From the NCBI RefSeq assembly GCF_900112255.1, contig NZ_FOLE01000003.1, forward strand, positions 265,522 through 329,521: a stretch of DNA of 64,000 bases, given 5' to 3'. The number at the start of each line of letters is the position of its first letter. Positions within the stretch are counted from its first letter, which is position 1. Of this stretch, positions 47,151-56,013 are shown piece after piece. The translations under genes and the position numbers were made by a program. This stretch comes from Flexibacter flexilis DSM 6793. Its GTDB lineage: Bacteria > Bacteroidota > Bacteroidia > Cytophagales > Flexibacteraceae. The notes beneath the pieces were generated by a model that was given only the letters and a program-made list of their open reading frames with translations, was not told the origin of the DNA and searched no databases.

Positions 47151-48494
47151 ATGAACATACGACATTACCTTATTGCTTCCGCAACCTTACTTATAACCAA
47201 CGCTTCTTTCGGTCAAAAGTCCACGCTCAAAGGCTCGTTGCTGGGCGTTGCGCCTTCCGAAAAAATCTATTTGTTCAAATATTTTGGCTCGGAACTCTCC
47301 AAAGCAGATTCTACCAAAATAGCTGATAATCAGTTTGAATTTAAGTTCAAAAAAGCCTTGCCTTACGGTTTTTACCGTGTGGGGCTTTCGGCGCAAAAGT
47401 CGGTGGCTTTGGTGTTGGGCAAAGAGGCCGCGCCACAGATAAACGGCGATTTGGCACAGCCCGAAAAAATCAGTTTTAGCAATTCGCCCGATAACCAACT
47501 GTATTTGCAATACACCGAATACAACCGCACGTTTGGCAAAAACGTAGCTCAACTTCAGCAAAGTGCCAATTCGTTGGGTGGCTTGCAAGAGTCCGAACCT
47601 GCGCGTTTTCAGTCGGAAATGGTGAAGCTCAAAACCAAATTCGATTCGCTTGCCAATGCCCAAAACGATTTTTATAAAAAACTCAATGCCGAAAATCCGA
47701 CGCTTTTCGTCGGCAAATTGGCGGGGCTGTTTATGACCGATGCCAAAACCGACAGCAGCAATTATTTTCGTAAAGAAGATTTTACCAATGATGAATTTTT
47801 ACGCGGCGATATGCTGGGCAGCAAATGCAACATCTTTTTGCAAAAATTCGTAAAACAAGACATGACCGCTTGGCAAACTGCCGCCAAAGCCATCGTTGCG
47901 TTTGCGCCTGCCAAATCTGATGGCCGCGAAGTAGTTTATAACACGTTGGTTAATTTGTTTATGCAAATAGACCAGTCGTTTGCCGTAACGCTTGGCGCGG
48001 ATTACGTGAAAGAATATCCAAAGTCCAATTACGCCAAAAACTTGGTGGCGCGTTTGCCAAAACCCGAACCGAGTGTAGGCGAAATCGCTCCGAATATCAA
48101 ACTCAAAGACCGCGACGGCAAAGAAGTAGAATTGTCTTCGCTGCGCGGAAAAGTAGTGTTATTGGATTTTTGGGCTTCGTGGTGTGGGCCTTGCCGCATG
48201 GAAAACCCCAACGTGGTGAAAGCCTACGACCATTACAAAGACAAAGGTTTTACGATTTTCAGTGTTTCGCTCGACGACAACCGTGACCGTTGGTTGCAAG
48301 CCATCGAGAAAGATAAACTTTCGTGGCCAAATCACGTGTCCGACCTGAAAGGTTGGCGTTCGGCGGGAGCGGCTCTTTATCAAGTACATAGCATTCCAGC
48401 AACATTCCTGATAGACCGCGACGGACGCATTATCGCCAAGAACTTGCGTGGTGCGGCACTGGACAACAAACTCAAATCATTACTCGAAAAATAA
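47151..48494 (+). CDS. TlpA/ResA-like thiol-disulfide oxidoreductase with DUF4369-type N-terminus
   Basis: A 447-residue exported protein: signal peptide 1-21 (ASFGQ), an N-terminal beta domain like DUF4369 (residues ~24-115), a helical middle, and a thioredoxin-fold domain (~305-447) with active site WCGPC at 344-348 and cis-Pro in SIPATFLI. It probably reduces disulfides or cytochrome c haem-binding cysteines in the periplasm, a role common for such proteins in this phylum. The substrate is unknown. The response regulator starts 67 bp downstream. Confidence 0.92.
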   Translation: MNIRHYLIASATLLITNASFGQKSTLKGSLLGVAPSEKIYLFKYFGSELSKADSTKIADNQFEFKFKKALPYGFYRVGLSAQKSVALVLGKEAAPQINGDLAQPEKISFSNSPDNQLYLQYTEYNRTFGKNVAQLQQSANSLGGLQESEPARFQSEMVKLKTKFDSLANAQNDFYKKLNAENPTLFVGKLAGLFMTDAKTDSSNYFRKEDFTNDEFLRGDMLGSKCNIFLQKFVKQDMTAWQTAAKAIVAFAPAKSDGREVVYNTLVNLFMQIDQSFAVTLGADYVKEYPKSNYAKNLVARLPKPEPSVGEIAPNIKLKDRDGKEVELSSLRGKVVLLDFWASWCGPCRMENPNVVKAYDHYKDKGFTIFSVSLDDNRDRWLQAIEKDKLSWPNHVSDLKGWRSAGAALYQVHSIPATFLIDRDGRIIAKNLRGAALDNKLKSLLEK

Positions 48495-48561
48495 TTCTTA
48501 TTTCTATAAAAAATGCGCTTTTGCGAGCGTGAGTAATTTTCTTTTAGTTCAAAAAAACTGT

Positions 48562-49269
48562 ATGGCAGCACAATCCAATAACGCCAAAATACTGATTGTA
48601 GATGACGAACCCGATATTATCGAGATGCTACAATACAATTTGCGCAAAGAAGGCTACGAACTCAAAACCGCAGACAATGGCAAAAAAGCCGTAGAAGTGG
48701 CCAAAGAGTTTCAGCCCAATCTTATCCTCATGGATATAATGATGCCCGTCATGGACGGCGTGGAAGCGTGTCGGCAAATCCGTGAAGTGCCCGCCTTGCG
48801 CGATGTGTTTGTCGTGTTCCTGACGGCGCGTTCGGAGGAATATTCGGAAGTGGCCGCCTTCGATGTGGGCGCGGACGATTTCATCAACAAACCCATCAAA
48901 CCACGCGCCTTGATGAGCCGTATTTCGGCCATCTTGCGCCGTAACACTACTTCCAAAGACAACGACGGACGCATCGAAGTTGGCGATTTGGTGATAGACA
49001 AAGGAAGTTACAGCGTGATTAAAAATGGCGAAACTATTGTTTTTCCTAAAAAAGAATTTGAACTTTTGCACTTCTTAGCCAAAAACCCTAACAAAGTGTT
49101 TGGCCGCGATGATTTGTTGCATTACATCTGGGGCGCAGACGTGTACGTTTTGTCGCGGACAGTAGATGTGCATATCAGGAAGTTACGCGAAAAAATCGGC
49201 GAAAATTATATTCACACAACAAAGGGCGTAGGCTACCGTTTTGAGTATGTACCCAATGCCGCCGAATAA
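48562..49269 (+). CDS. OmpR/PhoB-family response regulator
   Basis: A 235-residue DNA-binding regulator. The receiver domain (8-130) has VDDEPD at the start, the phosphoacceptor Asp in LILMDIMMPVMDG, the Thr of FLTAR and Lys in NKPIKP. The winged-helix output domain (~140-232) has FPKKEFELLHFLAKNPNKVFGRDDLL and RTVDVHIRKLREKIG. No histidine kinase is adjacent, so it is an orphan here. The ATG at 48562 is chosen over an upstream in-frame start at 48448 that runs into the preceding gene. Confidence 0.95.
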   Translation: MAAQSNNAKILIVDDEPDIIEMLQYNLRKEGYELKTADNGKKAVEVAKEFQPNLILMDIMMPVMDGVEACRQIREVPALRDVFVVFLTARSEEYSEVAAFDVGADDFINKPIKPRALMSRISAILRRNTTSKDNDGRIEVGDLVIDKGSYSVIKNGETIVFPKKEFELLHFLAKNPNKVFGRDDLLHYIWGADVYVLSRTVDVHIRKLREKIGENYIHTTKGVGYRFEYVPNAAE

Positions 49270-49332
49270 TAAAACGCGGTTTTGTTTGTAGAAAAAATTA
49301 AAGTGTTTACCTCGTAATAAAGTTTTTGTGCA

Positions 49333-50235
49333 ATGAAATTAGACCTTGCAAAAGTCAGACAGTTTGGCAACATCGAATTTTTGGCTCGCCAAATGGTGGA
49401 AGGCTTTATTACGGGGTTACACAAATCGCCTTATCATGGATTTTCGGTAGAATTTGCCGAACACAAAATCTATAACCCAGGGGAAGGCACGCGTCATATA
49501 GATTGGAAAGTTTATGCCAAAACCGACCGACTTTATACCAAACGCTATGAGGAAGAAACTAATTTGCGTTGTCGAATCCTGATAGATGTGTCTTCGTCTA
49601 TGTATTATCCTGTGGAAACACAGGGCAAAATTACGTTTAGTATTGCCGCCGCCGCCGCCCTAACGTATATGCTCCAAAAGCAACGCGACGCGGTGGGTAT
49701 CAGCACTTTTGCACAAGAAATGGAATGGCAGACGAGTATCAAATCCACGCCTTCGCATGTGCACAAACTATTTTTGGGTTTGCAAAATCTGTTGGAACGC
49801 AAGCCCGAATATCAGAAAACATCAGTTGCGCCCGTGCTGCATCAAATAGCCGATAGCGTACACCGCCGTTCGCTGATTGTTATTTTCAGCGATATGTTTG
49901 ACGAAGGAAATACAGAAGAAATATTTGCTGCATTACAACACCTCAAACATAATCGGCATGAAGTGCTGCTGTTTCACGTAACAGACCGCGCCACCGAACA
50001 GCTTTTTGAGTTTGAAGAACGCCCTTATGAGTTTCTAGACCTTGAGTCGGGCGAAAAACTCAAAATAAAACCCTCGCAAGTGCAAGACCATTACAAAGAA
50101 GCCATTGGCCAATTTAGTCAGGATTTGAAACTGCGTTGTGGGCAATACAAAATTGATTTCATTGAAGCCGACATCCGAAATGGAATAGACGGTATTTTAT
50201 TACCTTACTTAGTAAAACGCAGCAAAATGAGCTAA
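49333..50235 (+). CDS. DUF58 protein (vWA-like)
   Basis: A 300-residue cytoplasmic protein of the DUF58 family, with HKSPYHGFSVEFAEHKIYNPGEGTRHIDWKVYAKTDRLYTKRYEEETN (the conserved front) and ILIDVSSSMYY, a MIDAS-type DxSxS metal site of von Willebrand A domains. DUF58 genes usually accompany a MoxR-type AAA ATPase and BatA/BatB genes (the Bat operon); none is next to it in this window. Confidence 0.9.
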   Translation: MKLDLAKVRQFGNIEFLARQMVEGFITGLHKSPYHGFSVEFAEHKIYNPGEGTRHIDWKVYAKTDRLYTKRYEEETNLRCRILIDVSSSMYYPVETQGKITFSIAAAAALTYMLQKQRDAVGISTFAQEMEWQTSIKSTPSHVHKLFLGLQNLLERKPEYQKTSVAPVLHQIADSVHRRSLIVIFSDMFDEGNTEEIFAALQHLKHNRHEVLLFHVTDRATEQLFEFEERPYEFLDLESGEKLKIKPSQVQDHYKEAIGQFSQDLKLRCGQYKIDFIEADIRNGIDGILLPYLVKRSKMS

Positions 50236-50369
50236 TTTGTTGTATTTTTCAGTGAAAAGCCTTAACTTGTAGGCATTTTCTTCCCTCGCAATCAAATCTT
50301 GTTTTAAGCTCAAATTTCTAATACTTTTTATACTAAATTTATATATACTTAACCCCCATCTGGATTATT

Positions 50370-51485
50370 ATGCCCCCTCCAAAAATGCAAGGACAAGTAA
50401 AGTTTGTCCCCAAACAGCGTACCGATTTTTTCTCGGTGCTAAAAGAACGTGTTGATGCGTATTTCGCAGAAAATCACATTGCCAAGCAAGCGAATAACAC
50501 GCTTTATGTTAAAACCGTCGTGTTGGTGCTGGCTTATATTATCCCATTTGTGATGTTACTGACGCTTCAGCCAAACTTAATTGTTAGCCTATTTCTTTGG
50601 GCTATTATGGGTTTTGCGGTAGCAGGTGTAGGCATGAGCGTAATGCACGATGCCAATCATGGTGCATATTCTACCAGCAAAACGGTAAACGATGCCTTTG
50701 GGTATCTTATTAATCTTTTAGGTGGCTCTACATTTAATTGGAAAAACCAACATAATGTAATGCACCACACGTACACCAATATTACACACTTAGATGAAGA
50801 CATTGACGATAAACTTATCTTGAAGTTTTCGCCACATACCAAAGTAAAAGCAGTACATAAATATCAGTGGCTTTATGCTTTTCTTATGTATGGCCTCACT
50901 ACTATTTATTGGGTAACCTTAAAAGATTTCATTCAATTTTTTGCCCATATTCGTAGAGGTGTAAACAAACAAAATACGCAGCAAAATACAATTGTATTTA
51001 TTCGCTTGGTATTACTAAAAATTGCTTATTTTGGCACATTTTTAGCCTTGCCAATGTATGTGGGATTGCCTACAGGTCAGGTAGTTGCAGGGTTTTTGTT
51101 GATGCACTATATCGCGGGGATGGTACTTTCTGTTATATTTCAGTTGGCGCATACCATTGAGGAAACAACACACCCAATGCCCAACGAAAAAGGTGTAATC
51201 GAAAACAATTGGGCGATACATCAGCTCAATACAACAGCTGATTTTTCCCCTAAAAATAAAGTGCTTTCGTGGTATATTGGTGGCCTGAATTTTCAGGTAG
51301 AGCACCATTTGTTCCCGTTGATTTCGCACGTGCATTACCCAGCTATTGCGCCAATCGTAAAAGCAACTGCCGAAGAATATGGCGTGCCTTATTTGGTACA
51401 TTATAATTTTTGGGATGCTTTAGATTCGCATATCTCGGCTTTGAAGCGTTTTGGTAGCGCGAGTCTTGATGAGGTGATTGACTAA
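50370..51485 (+). CDS. Membrane fatty acid desaturase
   Basis: A 371-residue integral membrane di-iron enzyme. Three histidine boxes are visible: HDANH (93-97), HNVMHH (128-133) and QVEHH near residue 310. The Gln in the third box is typical of front-end (delta-5/delta-6-type) and some acyl-CoA/acyl-lipid desaturases. Hydrophobic segments lie around 47-66, 70-90, 170-185 and 235-255. No cytochrome b5 domain is fused. The likely role is membrane fluidity control; the substrate position is unknown. Confidence 0.9.
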   Translation: MPPPKMQGQVKFVPKQRTDFFSVLKERVDAYFAENHIAKQANNTLYVKTVVLVLAYIIPFVMLLTLQPNLIVSLFLWAIMGFAVAGVGMSVMHDANHGAYSTSKTVNDAFGYLINLLGGSTFNWKNQHNVMHHTYTNITHLDEDIDDKLILKFSPHTKVKAVHKYQWLYAFLMYGLTTIYWVTLKDFIQFFAHIRRGVNKQNTQQNTIVFIRLVLLKIAYFGTFLALPMYVGLPTGQVVAGFLLMHYIAGMVLSVIFQLAHTIEETTHPMPNEKGVIENNWAIHQLNTTADFSPKNKVLSWYIGGLNFQVEHHLFPLISHVHYPAIAPIVKATAEEYGVPYLVHYNFWDALDSHISALKRFGSASLDEVID

Positions 51486-51513
51486 AAACTAATTCGTTTT
51501 GAGTTAAAATAAG

Positions 51514-51544
51514 AAAGCCTACGAGAAAATCTCGTAGGCTTTTC
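51514..51544. terminator. Bidirectional terminator, 13-bp stem
   Basis: AAAGCCTACGAGA (51514-51526) pairs perfectly with TCTCGTAGGCTTT (51530-51542), 3-nt loop. It lies between the convergent desaturase and thiolase genes. Confidence 0.95.
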
Positions 51545-51563
51545 CATTATAATAAATTAACTA

Positions 51564-52739
51564 TTAATTCAAGAATTCGTAAATACCCGCAACGCCTTGT
51601 CCGCCACCTACGCAAGCTGAAACCATGCCGTATTTTTTACCTTGACGGCGCATTTCGTTGAATAGTTGTACGGAAAGTTTCGCACCAGAGCAGCCCAATG
51701 GGTGACCCAATGCGATAGCACCACCATTCGGGTTGATGCGGCTCATGTCAAGGTCAAGCTCTTTAATTACGGCCAACGATTGAGCGGCGAAAGCCTCGTT
51801 AAGCTCAATCATGTCAATATCGTTTTGAGTAAGGCCAGCACGTTGCAACGCCAATGGAATAGCAGCGATAGGTCCGATACCCATGTAGCGAGGCTCAACG
51901 CCCGAAGCCACATAGCTCATCATACGCGCGATTGGCTTCACGTTCAACTCTTTCAACATACGTTCAGATACTACCATTACGAAAGCAGCACCATCAGAAG
52001 TTTGTGAAGAGTTACCAGCCGTAACCGAACCACCTTGCGCAAATACTGGTTTTAGTTTGGCCAAAGCCTCTTTGTTCGTGTCGGCACGTGGGCCTTCGTC
52101 GGTATCCACTACAAATTCGCGAGTACGTTTTTTCATGTTCTCGTCCAAATAAGTTTCTTGCACTTTCACTGGCACGATTTCGTCTTTGAACTTACCGTCT
52201 TTCAGTGCTGCAATTGCTTTTTGGTGCGAATTAAACGCAAACTCGTCTTGTTCTTCGCGGCCGATTTTATATTTTTCGCTCACTTGCTCGGCTGTTAAGC
52301 CCATGCCGATATAATAATCAGCGTGATTTTGCGAAATGCCATAATTAAGAGCTGTTTTCCAGCCCATTACAGGCACCATAGACATAGATTCTGTACCGCC
52401 AGCGATGATACAATCGGCCATACCAGCGTGAATACGAGCCGAAGCAATTGCGATAGCTTCCAAGCCCGAACCGCAATAACGGTTTACAATCATACCTGGC
52501 ACGTTCATTGGCAAAGAAAGCAAAGAAATCATACGACCCATTTGCATACCTTGTTCGGCTTCAGGCACGGCGTTGCCGACGATAAGGTCGTCCACGCGAG
52601 CGGGGTCAAAATTAGGTACAGAGGCAACCAAATGTTTGATAACTTCAGCCGCCAAATCGTCTGGGCGAGTGAAACGGAAACCACCTCTGTTAGATTTTCC
52701 TACGGCTGTGCGGTAGCCTGCAATAACGTAAGCATTCAT
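51564..52739 (-). CDS. Acetyl-CoA acyltransferase (thiolase, FadA type)
   Basis: A 391-residue thiolase that cleaves 3-ketoacyl-CoA in fatty acid oxidation (or condenses acetyl-CoA). The acylated nucleophile is Cys89 in NRYCGSGLEAI; also seen are NEAFAAQ (His-Asn-Glu-Ala-type box), GGAIALGHPLGCSGAK and the second catalytic Cys in SACVGGGQG. No FadB partner is in the window. It could also serve PHA precursor synthesis, but is not linked to phaC. Confidence 0.95.
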   Translation of the reverse strand: MNAYVIAGYRTAVGKSNRGGFRFTRPDDLAAEVIKHLVASVPNFDPARVDDLIVGNAVPEAEQGMQMGRMISLLSLPMNVPGMIVNRYCGSGLEAIAIASARIHAGMADCIIAGGTESMSMVPVMGWKTALNYGISQNHADYYIGMGLTAEQVSEKYKIGREEQDEFAFNSHQKAIAALKDGKFKDEIVPVKVQETYLDENMKKRTREFVVDTDEGPRADTNKEALAKLKPVFAQGGSVTAGNSSQTSDGAAFVMVVSERMLKELNVKPIARMMSYVASGVEPRYMGIGPIAAIPLALQRAGLTQNDIDMIELNEAFAAQSLAVIKELDLDMSRINPNGGAIALGHPLGCSGAKLSVQLFNEMRRQGKKYGMVSACVGGGQGVAGIYEFLN

Positions 52740-53135
52740 GTTGTTTTGGTGTTAAGAATGAAACAAAATTTTATAAGCAACATCGGCAATTCTAATTGCC
52801 TGACACTTATTGCGTTTGAAGGTAATTTGTAATATTTTAATAATATAGATTTTGGCTAATGGCCTATTTTCCGCCTAAAGTTAAGATTATTTTTTCGTTA
52901 GCAACACTTTTTTACAGAATTTTATCTTTTTTTTTGCAATAATATTGGATGCCTTTTTCAAAACAAAATATTTGACACTGCTTTGTACTATTACAGGATT
53001 AAGGGTTTTGGAGAAAATCCAAAACAAAATTTTTAAACTTTTTTTCAACGAGGAGGCAACCTTTTGAGGGGCTATTTGCTCTTACCTATAGAAGCGGCTC
53101 AGTAATGGGCTTTGTTCTCCACCCGACACGCACAC
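52740..53135. other. Intergenic region, 396 bp
   Basis: The region between the divergent thiolase and ECF sigma genes is AT-rich, with long T-runs at 52908-52935 and 53029-53044. I see no clear promoter match, structured RNA or ORF. The sigma gene's frame is open back to a TTG at 53112. Confidence 0.55.
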
Positions 53136-53729
53136 ATGGACGCTACACTAACCGACAAAACACTGGTGGAAGGCTGTATCGCCGGCAATAATGCCGCGCG
53201 GGAGGCACTCTATAAGTTGTATTACGGCAAAATGTTGTCGCTGTGTTTGCGCTATACTCAAAACCGCGACCAAGCCCGCGATTTGATGCACGAAGGTTTC
53301 CTGAAGGTATTCGAAAGTATCGGGATGTTTAAAAGCGAAGGTTCGTTGGAGGGTTGGATTCGGCGCATTATGGTCAATATCGCCATTGCGCATTATCACA
53401 AACAAAACAAATTGCGTCTGACGCATTCGGCTATTACAGAAACCGATGAAGACGACCACCACACGGAAACTGCTCTAATTTCTGATGATGACATTGTCGC
53501 CAAAATCAGTTATGAAGAATTGCTTCAACTCATTCGCGGATTGCCTGCGGCTTACCAGACGGTTTTTAACCTCTATGCCATAGAAGGCTATACGCACAAG
53601 GAAATTGCCGAAATGCTGCAAATCAGCGAAGGTGCTTCCAAATCCAACTTGTTTAAGGCAAGAGCAAAATTGCAACAACAAGTAACACAGCTACTTAACA
53701 CACAAGATTCTTACAATAATGTCCAATAA
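53136..53729 (+). CDS. ECF-type RNA polymerase sigma factor
   Basis: A 197-residue sigma-70 family factor with regions 2 and 4 only. Region 2 is YGKMLSLCLRYTQNRDQARDLMHEGFLKVFESIGMFKSEGSLEGWIRRIMVNIAIAHY; region 4 (AYQTVFNLYAIEGYTHKEIAEMLQISEGASKSNLFKARAKL) carries the -35-binding helix-turn-helix. It overlaps the next gene by 11 nt, and that gene's N-terminus looks like an anti-sigma region, so the pair likely forms one signalling unit. The ATG at 53136 is chosen over the TTG at 53112. Confidence 0.93.
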   Translation: MDATLTDKTLVEGCIAGNNAAREALYKLYYGKMLSLCLRYTQNRDQARDLMHEGFLKVFESIGMFKSEGSLEGWIRRIMVNIAIAHYHKQNKLRLTHSAITETDEDDHHTETALISDDDIVAKISYEELLQLIRGLPAAYQTVFNLYAIEGYTHKEIAEMLQISEGASKSNLFKARAKLQQQVTQLLNTQDSYNNVQ

Positions 53730-55668
53730 TTTAGACAACATATTTCGGCAGGTCGCCCAGCAGCACGAGGAAGAATTTGTGCAACAAGACTGGGAACTGA
53801 TGCAACAAAAACTGCAACATAGCGGCATTGGGGCATCGGAGGCAAACACGCCTGCACCAACCCATACACGTCCGCAAACTGGTTTTGGTTGGGGAAAATG
53901 GGCGGTAGGTTTTGCACAAGGATTTGTGTTTATGGGACTTATTAGTTATGTGGTTTCGTCCGTGCGTTTGCAAGACGAAAAATATGAGATTGCCAATGGT
54001 TATGCAGCATTAATTCAAGATTCTGTAAATCAAAAAGGAACGACGGTTGTACCACAAAAAAATATTGCGGCTGCTGCCCCAAAACGCAAACACAATCCAA
54101 AGGCGTTGGGTTGGGACTCGGCTACTTCTCAAGCAATTATTGCTCAAAATGAAAGTAACGCCACAGACAACAATAGTTCTTCTTCACTACAAACTAATAA
54201 CATTCTTGATGAGAAAACTTTTACTAAAGAAAATATAACGAATACCGCATCAAATAAAACATCTCGCGAAATAAACGGCGAGGTAGCAGACCTTCAGGCC
54301 GTAGAAGGAAAAACAACGTTGGCCGTAGCCGAAACGCCATTTTTCGCGCTTGCGGAGAAAGCCCCAGTACGTGTAAAACGTCGTCAGTTTCTCCAAACAG
54401 ACAAAAAAAGTACAGCTGTTACCATTAACATAAGCCCAACAGAGCAAGAACAAGATGCGTCAGCGATTGAAAAAGTTGGAGTTTTGTCCTCAAACGAGAG
54501 CGTTCAGGCAATCGGCAGTGCAGTTGCCGAGATAGATTATGTACGTCCTGTGGGTGCTGTGGATTCTACGCCCAAAACGTGTGCGCAAGAATGCAAAACC
54601 ATGCTTGCCGAAACTTCTATGCCAGATAGCACACATAAAGAAGATAATCAATATACGAAACGATTGTTCCACATTGGTTTCGCGCCAGTGTTGAGTAGCA
54701 ACGGTGCTAAGGCCAACAAGTATGTAAATCATATTTCGGTGCACGGAGCTATAAGCCAAAGTGCTGGTGTGGAAGGCTTTGAAATGGCAGGTGTCGGCAA
54801 CATTACCAAAGATTACATTAAAGGCCTACAAATTGGCGGTGCGTTTAATGTAGTAAAGAAAAATATGACTGGCTTGCAGGTGGCGGGCGTAGCCAACTGT
54901 TCGGGCACCGTGAACGGTGTACAAGTGGCAGGCCTTATCAATACTTCTTGTAATGCCAAAGGCGTACAGGTGGCAGGTGTAATCAATGTTGCGGGTAATG
55001 TAAAAGGTGCGCAAGTGGCGGGTATGGTCAATGTGGCGCACGAAGTAACAGGTGTGCAGACGGCCAGTGTTATCAACATAGCGCACGACCTAAAGGGCGT
55101 GCAGGCTTCCAGTTTGATAAATGTAGCTAAAAAAGTAAATGGTTGGCAAGTTGGTTTACTCAATTTTGCGGATACAGTGGAAAGCGGTGGAGCTATCGGA
55201 CTTTTAGGCTATTCGCGCAGGTCGTACAAATACATTCATGCTTGGACAAACCCAACCATCAACACTAATGTAGGCATGCGTTTTACACATGGACGTATTT
55301 ATAACATTGCTTCGGTTGGCTATAATATCAGCGAGGCAGGCAATCACAAACGTCATGCTTTGGGCTATGGAATGGGCATTACGGCTACAGAATACGGACG
55401 AGTTAGTGTAATGGCAGATATGATGTATTTCAGAATTGGGGAAAATGGCTTTTTCTCTCGCAATGTGGGCGGAATGCTTCAGGGTAGAGCCAATGTAGCT
55501 TGGCATTTGTCGCGCCACGCGTCACTTTTTGCAGGGCCTGCGGTTTATTTGTTCCATTCCCGCTCAGAAAGCGGCGCAGAACTTGGTTCGCTTACCTTAT
55601 TTACCAACAAAATTGGTAATAATTATCAGAGAGCTTGGGTGGCACTCAATATCGGACTTGAATTTTAA
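53719..55668 (+). CDS. Putative anti-sigma / surface-repeat transmembrane protein
   Basis: A 649-residue protein. The start (MSNNLDNIFRQVAQQHEEEFVQQDWELMQQKL) resembles the short cytoplasmic anti-sigma-like region often found behind ECF sigma genes in Bacteroidota. A single membrane segment follows (~residues 57-80, VGFAQGFVFMGLISYVVSS), then a long low-complexity region (~85-320). Residues ~365-490 contain about eight 15-residue repeats of the GVQVAGVINVAGNVK type, as in LA_2272-type surface repeats, and the end (~490-649) is a beta-strand-rich domain like an outer-membrane barrel. One protein may thus span from sigma factor to outer surface. Function not shown. Confidence 0.7.
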   Translation: MSNNLDNIFRQVAQQHEEEFVQQDWELMQQKLQHSGIGASEANTPAPTHTRPQTGFGWGKWAVGFAQGFVFMGLISYVVSSVRLQDEKYEIANGYAALIQDSVNQKGTTVVPQKNIAAAAPKRKHNPKALGWDSATSQAIIAQNESNATDNNSSSSLQTNNILDEKTFTKENITNTASNKTSREINGEVADLQAVEGKTTLAVAETPFFALAEKAPVRVKRRQFLQTDKKSTAVTINISPTEQEQDASAIEKVGVLSSNESVQAIGSAVAEIDYVRPVGAVDSTPKTCAQECKTMLAETSMPDSTHKEDNQYTKRLFHIGFAPVLSSNGAKANKYVNHISVHGAISQSAGVEGFEMAGVGNITKDYIKGLQIGGAFNVVKKNMTGLQVAGVANCSGTVNGVQVAGLINTSCNAKGVQVAGVINVAGNVKGAQVAGMVNVAHEVTGVQTASVINIAHDLKGVQASSLINVAKKVNGWQVGLLNFADTVESGGAIGLLGYSRRSYKYIHAWTNPTINTNVGMRFTHGRIYNIASVGYNISEAGNHKRHALGYGMGITATEYGRVSVMADMMYFRIGENGFFSRNVGGMLQGRANVAWHLSRHASLFAGPAVYLFHSRSESGAELGSLTLFTNKIGNNYQRAWVALNIGLEF

Positions 55669-55737
55669 TTTTAGAACACAATTATAGATTAACTTCTATC
55701 TCTTTCAACAACAAATATATTAAACAGGTGTATTTTT

Positions 55738-55992
55738 ATGGAATATGTAGGTAAAAAAATCGCGGAAACACTCACTCGGAAGTTTTTGATTAGCTACGAG
55801 AACATTACCGAACGGTCGCATTTCGTCAAAGATTTGGGCTTTGACTCGTTGGATTTTGCACTGCTTATCCAAGAACTAGAAAATTTGTTCGACATTTCCA
55901 TTACCGAAAAAGAAGCGGCGCGTATGCAAACCGTCGGCTCGGCGATTGACTGCATCGAATACAAAATTTCGATTTTTTCGCTTTTCAGATAA
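55738..55992 (+). CDS. Acyl carrier protein
   Basis: An 84-residue ACP. The phosphopantetheine attachment Ser lies in DLGFDSLDFALL. The surroundings (KDLGFDS, LENLFDISI, VGSAIDCI) match the ACP helix layout. It is not next to fab genes, so it may be a specialised ACP for a lipid, peptide or other pathway. The next gene, asnB, is convergent, 21 bp away. Its own promoter is not obvious. Confidence 0.9.
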   Translation: MEYVGKKIAETLTRKFLISYENITERSHFVKDLGFDSLDFALLIQELENLFDISITEKEAARMQTVGSAIDCIEYKISIFSLFR

Positions 55993-56013
55993 GGCGGTGC
56001 GAAGTGGTTTGGT

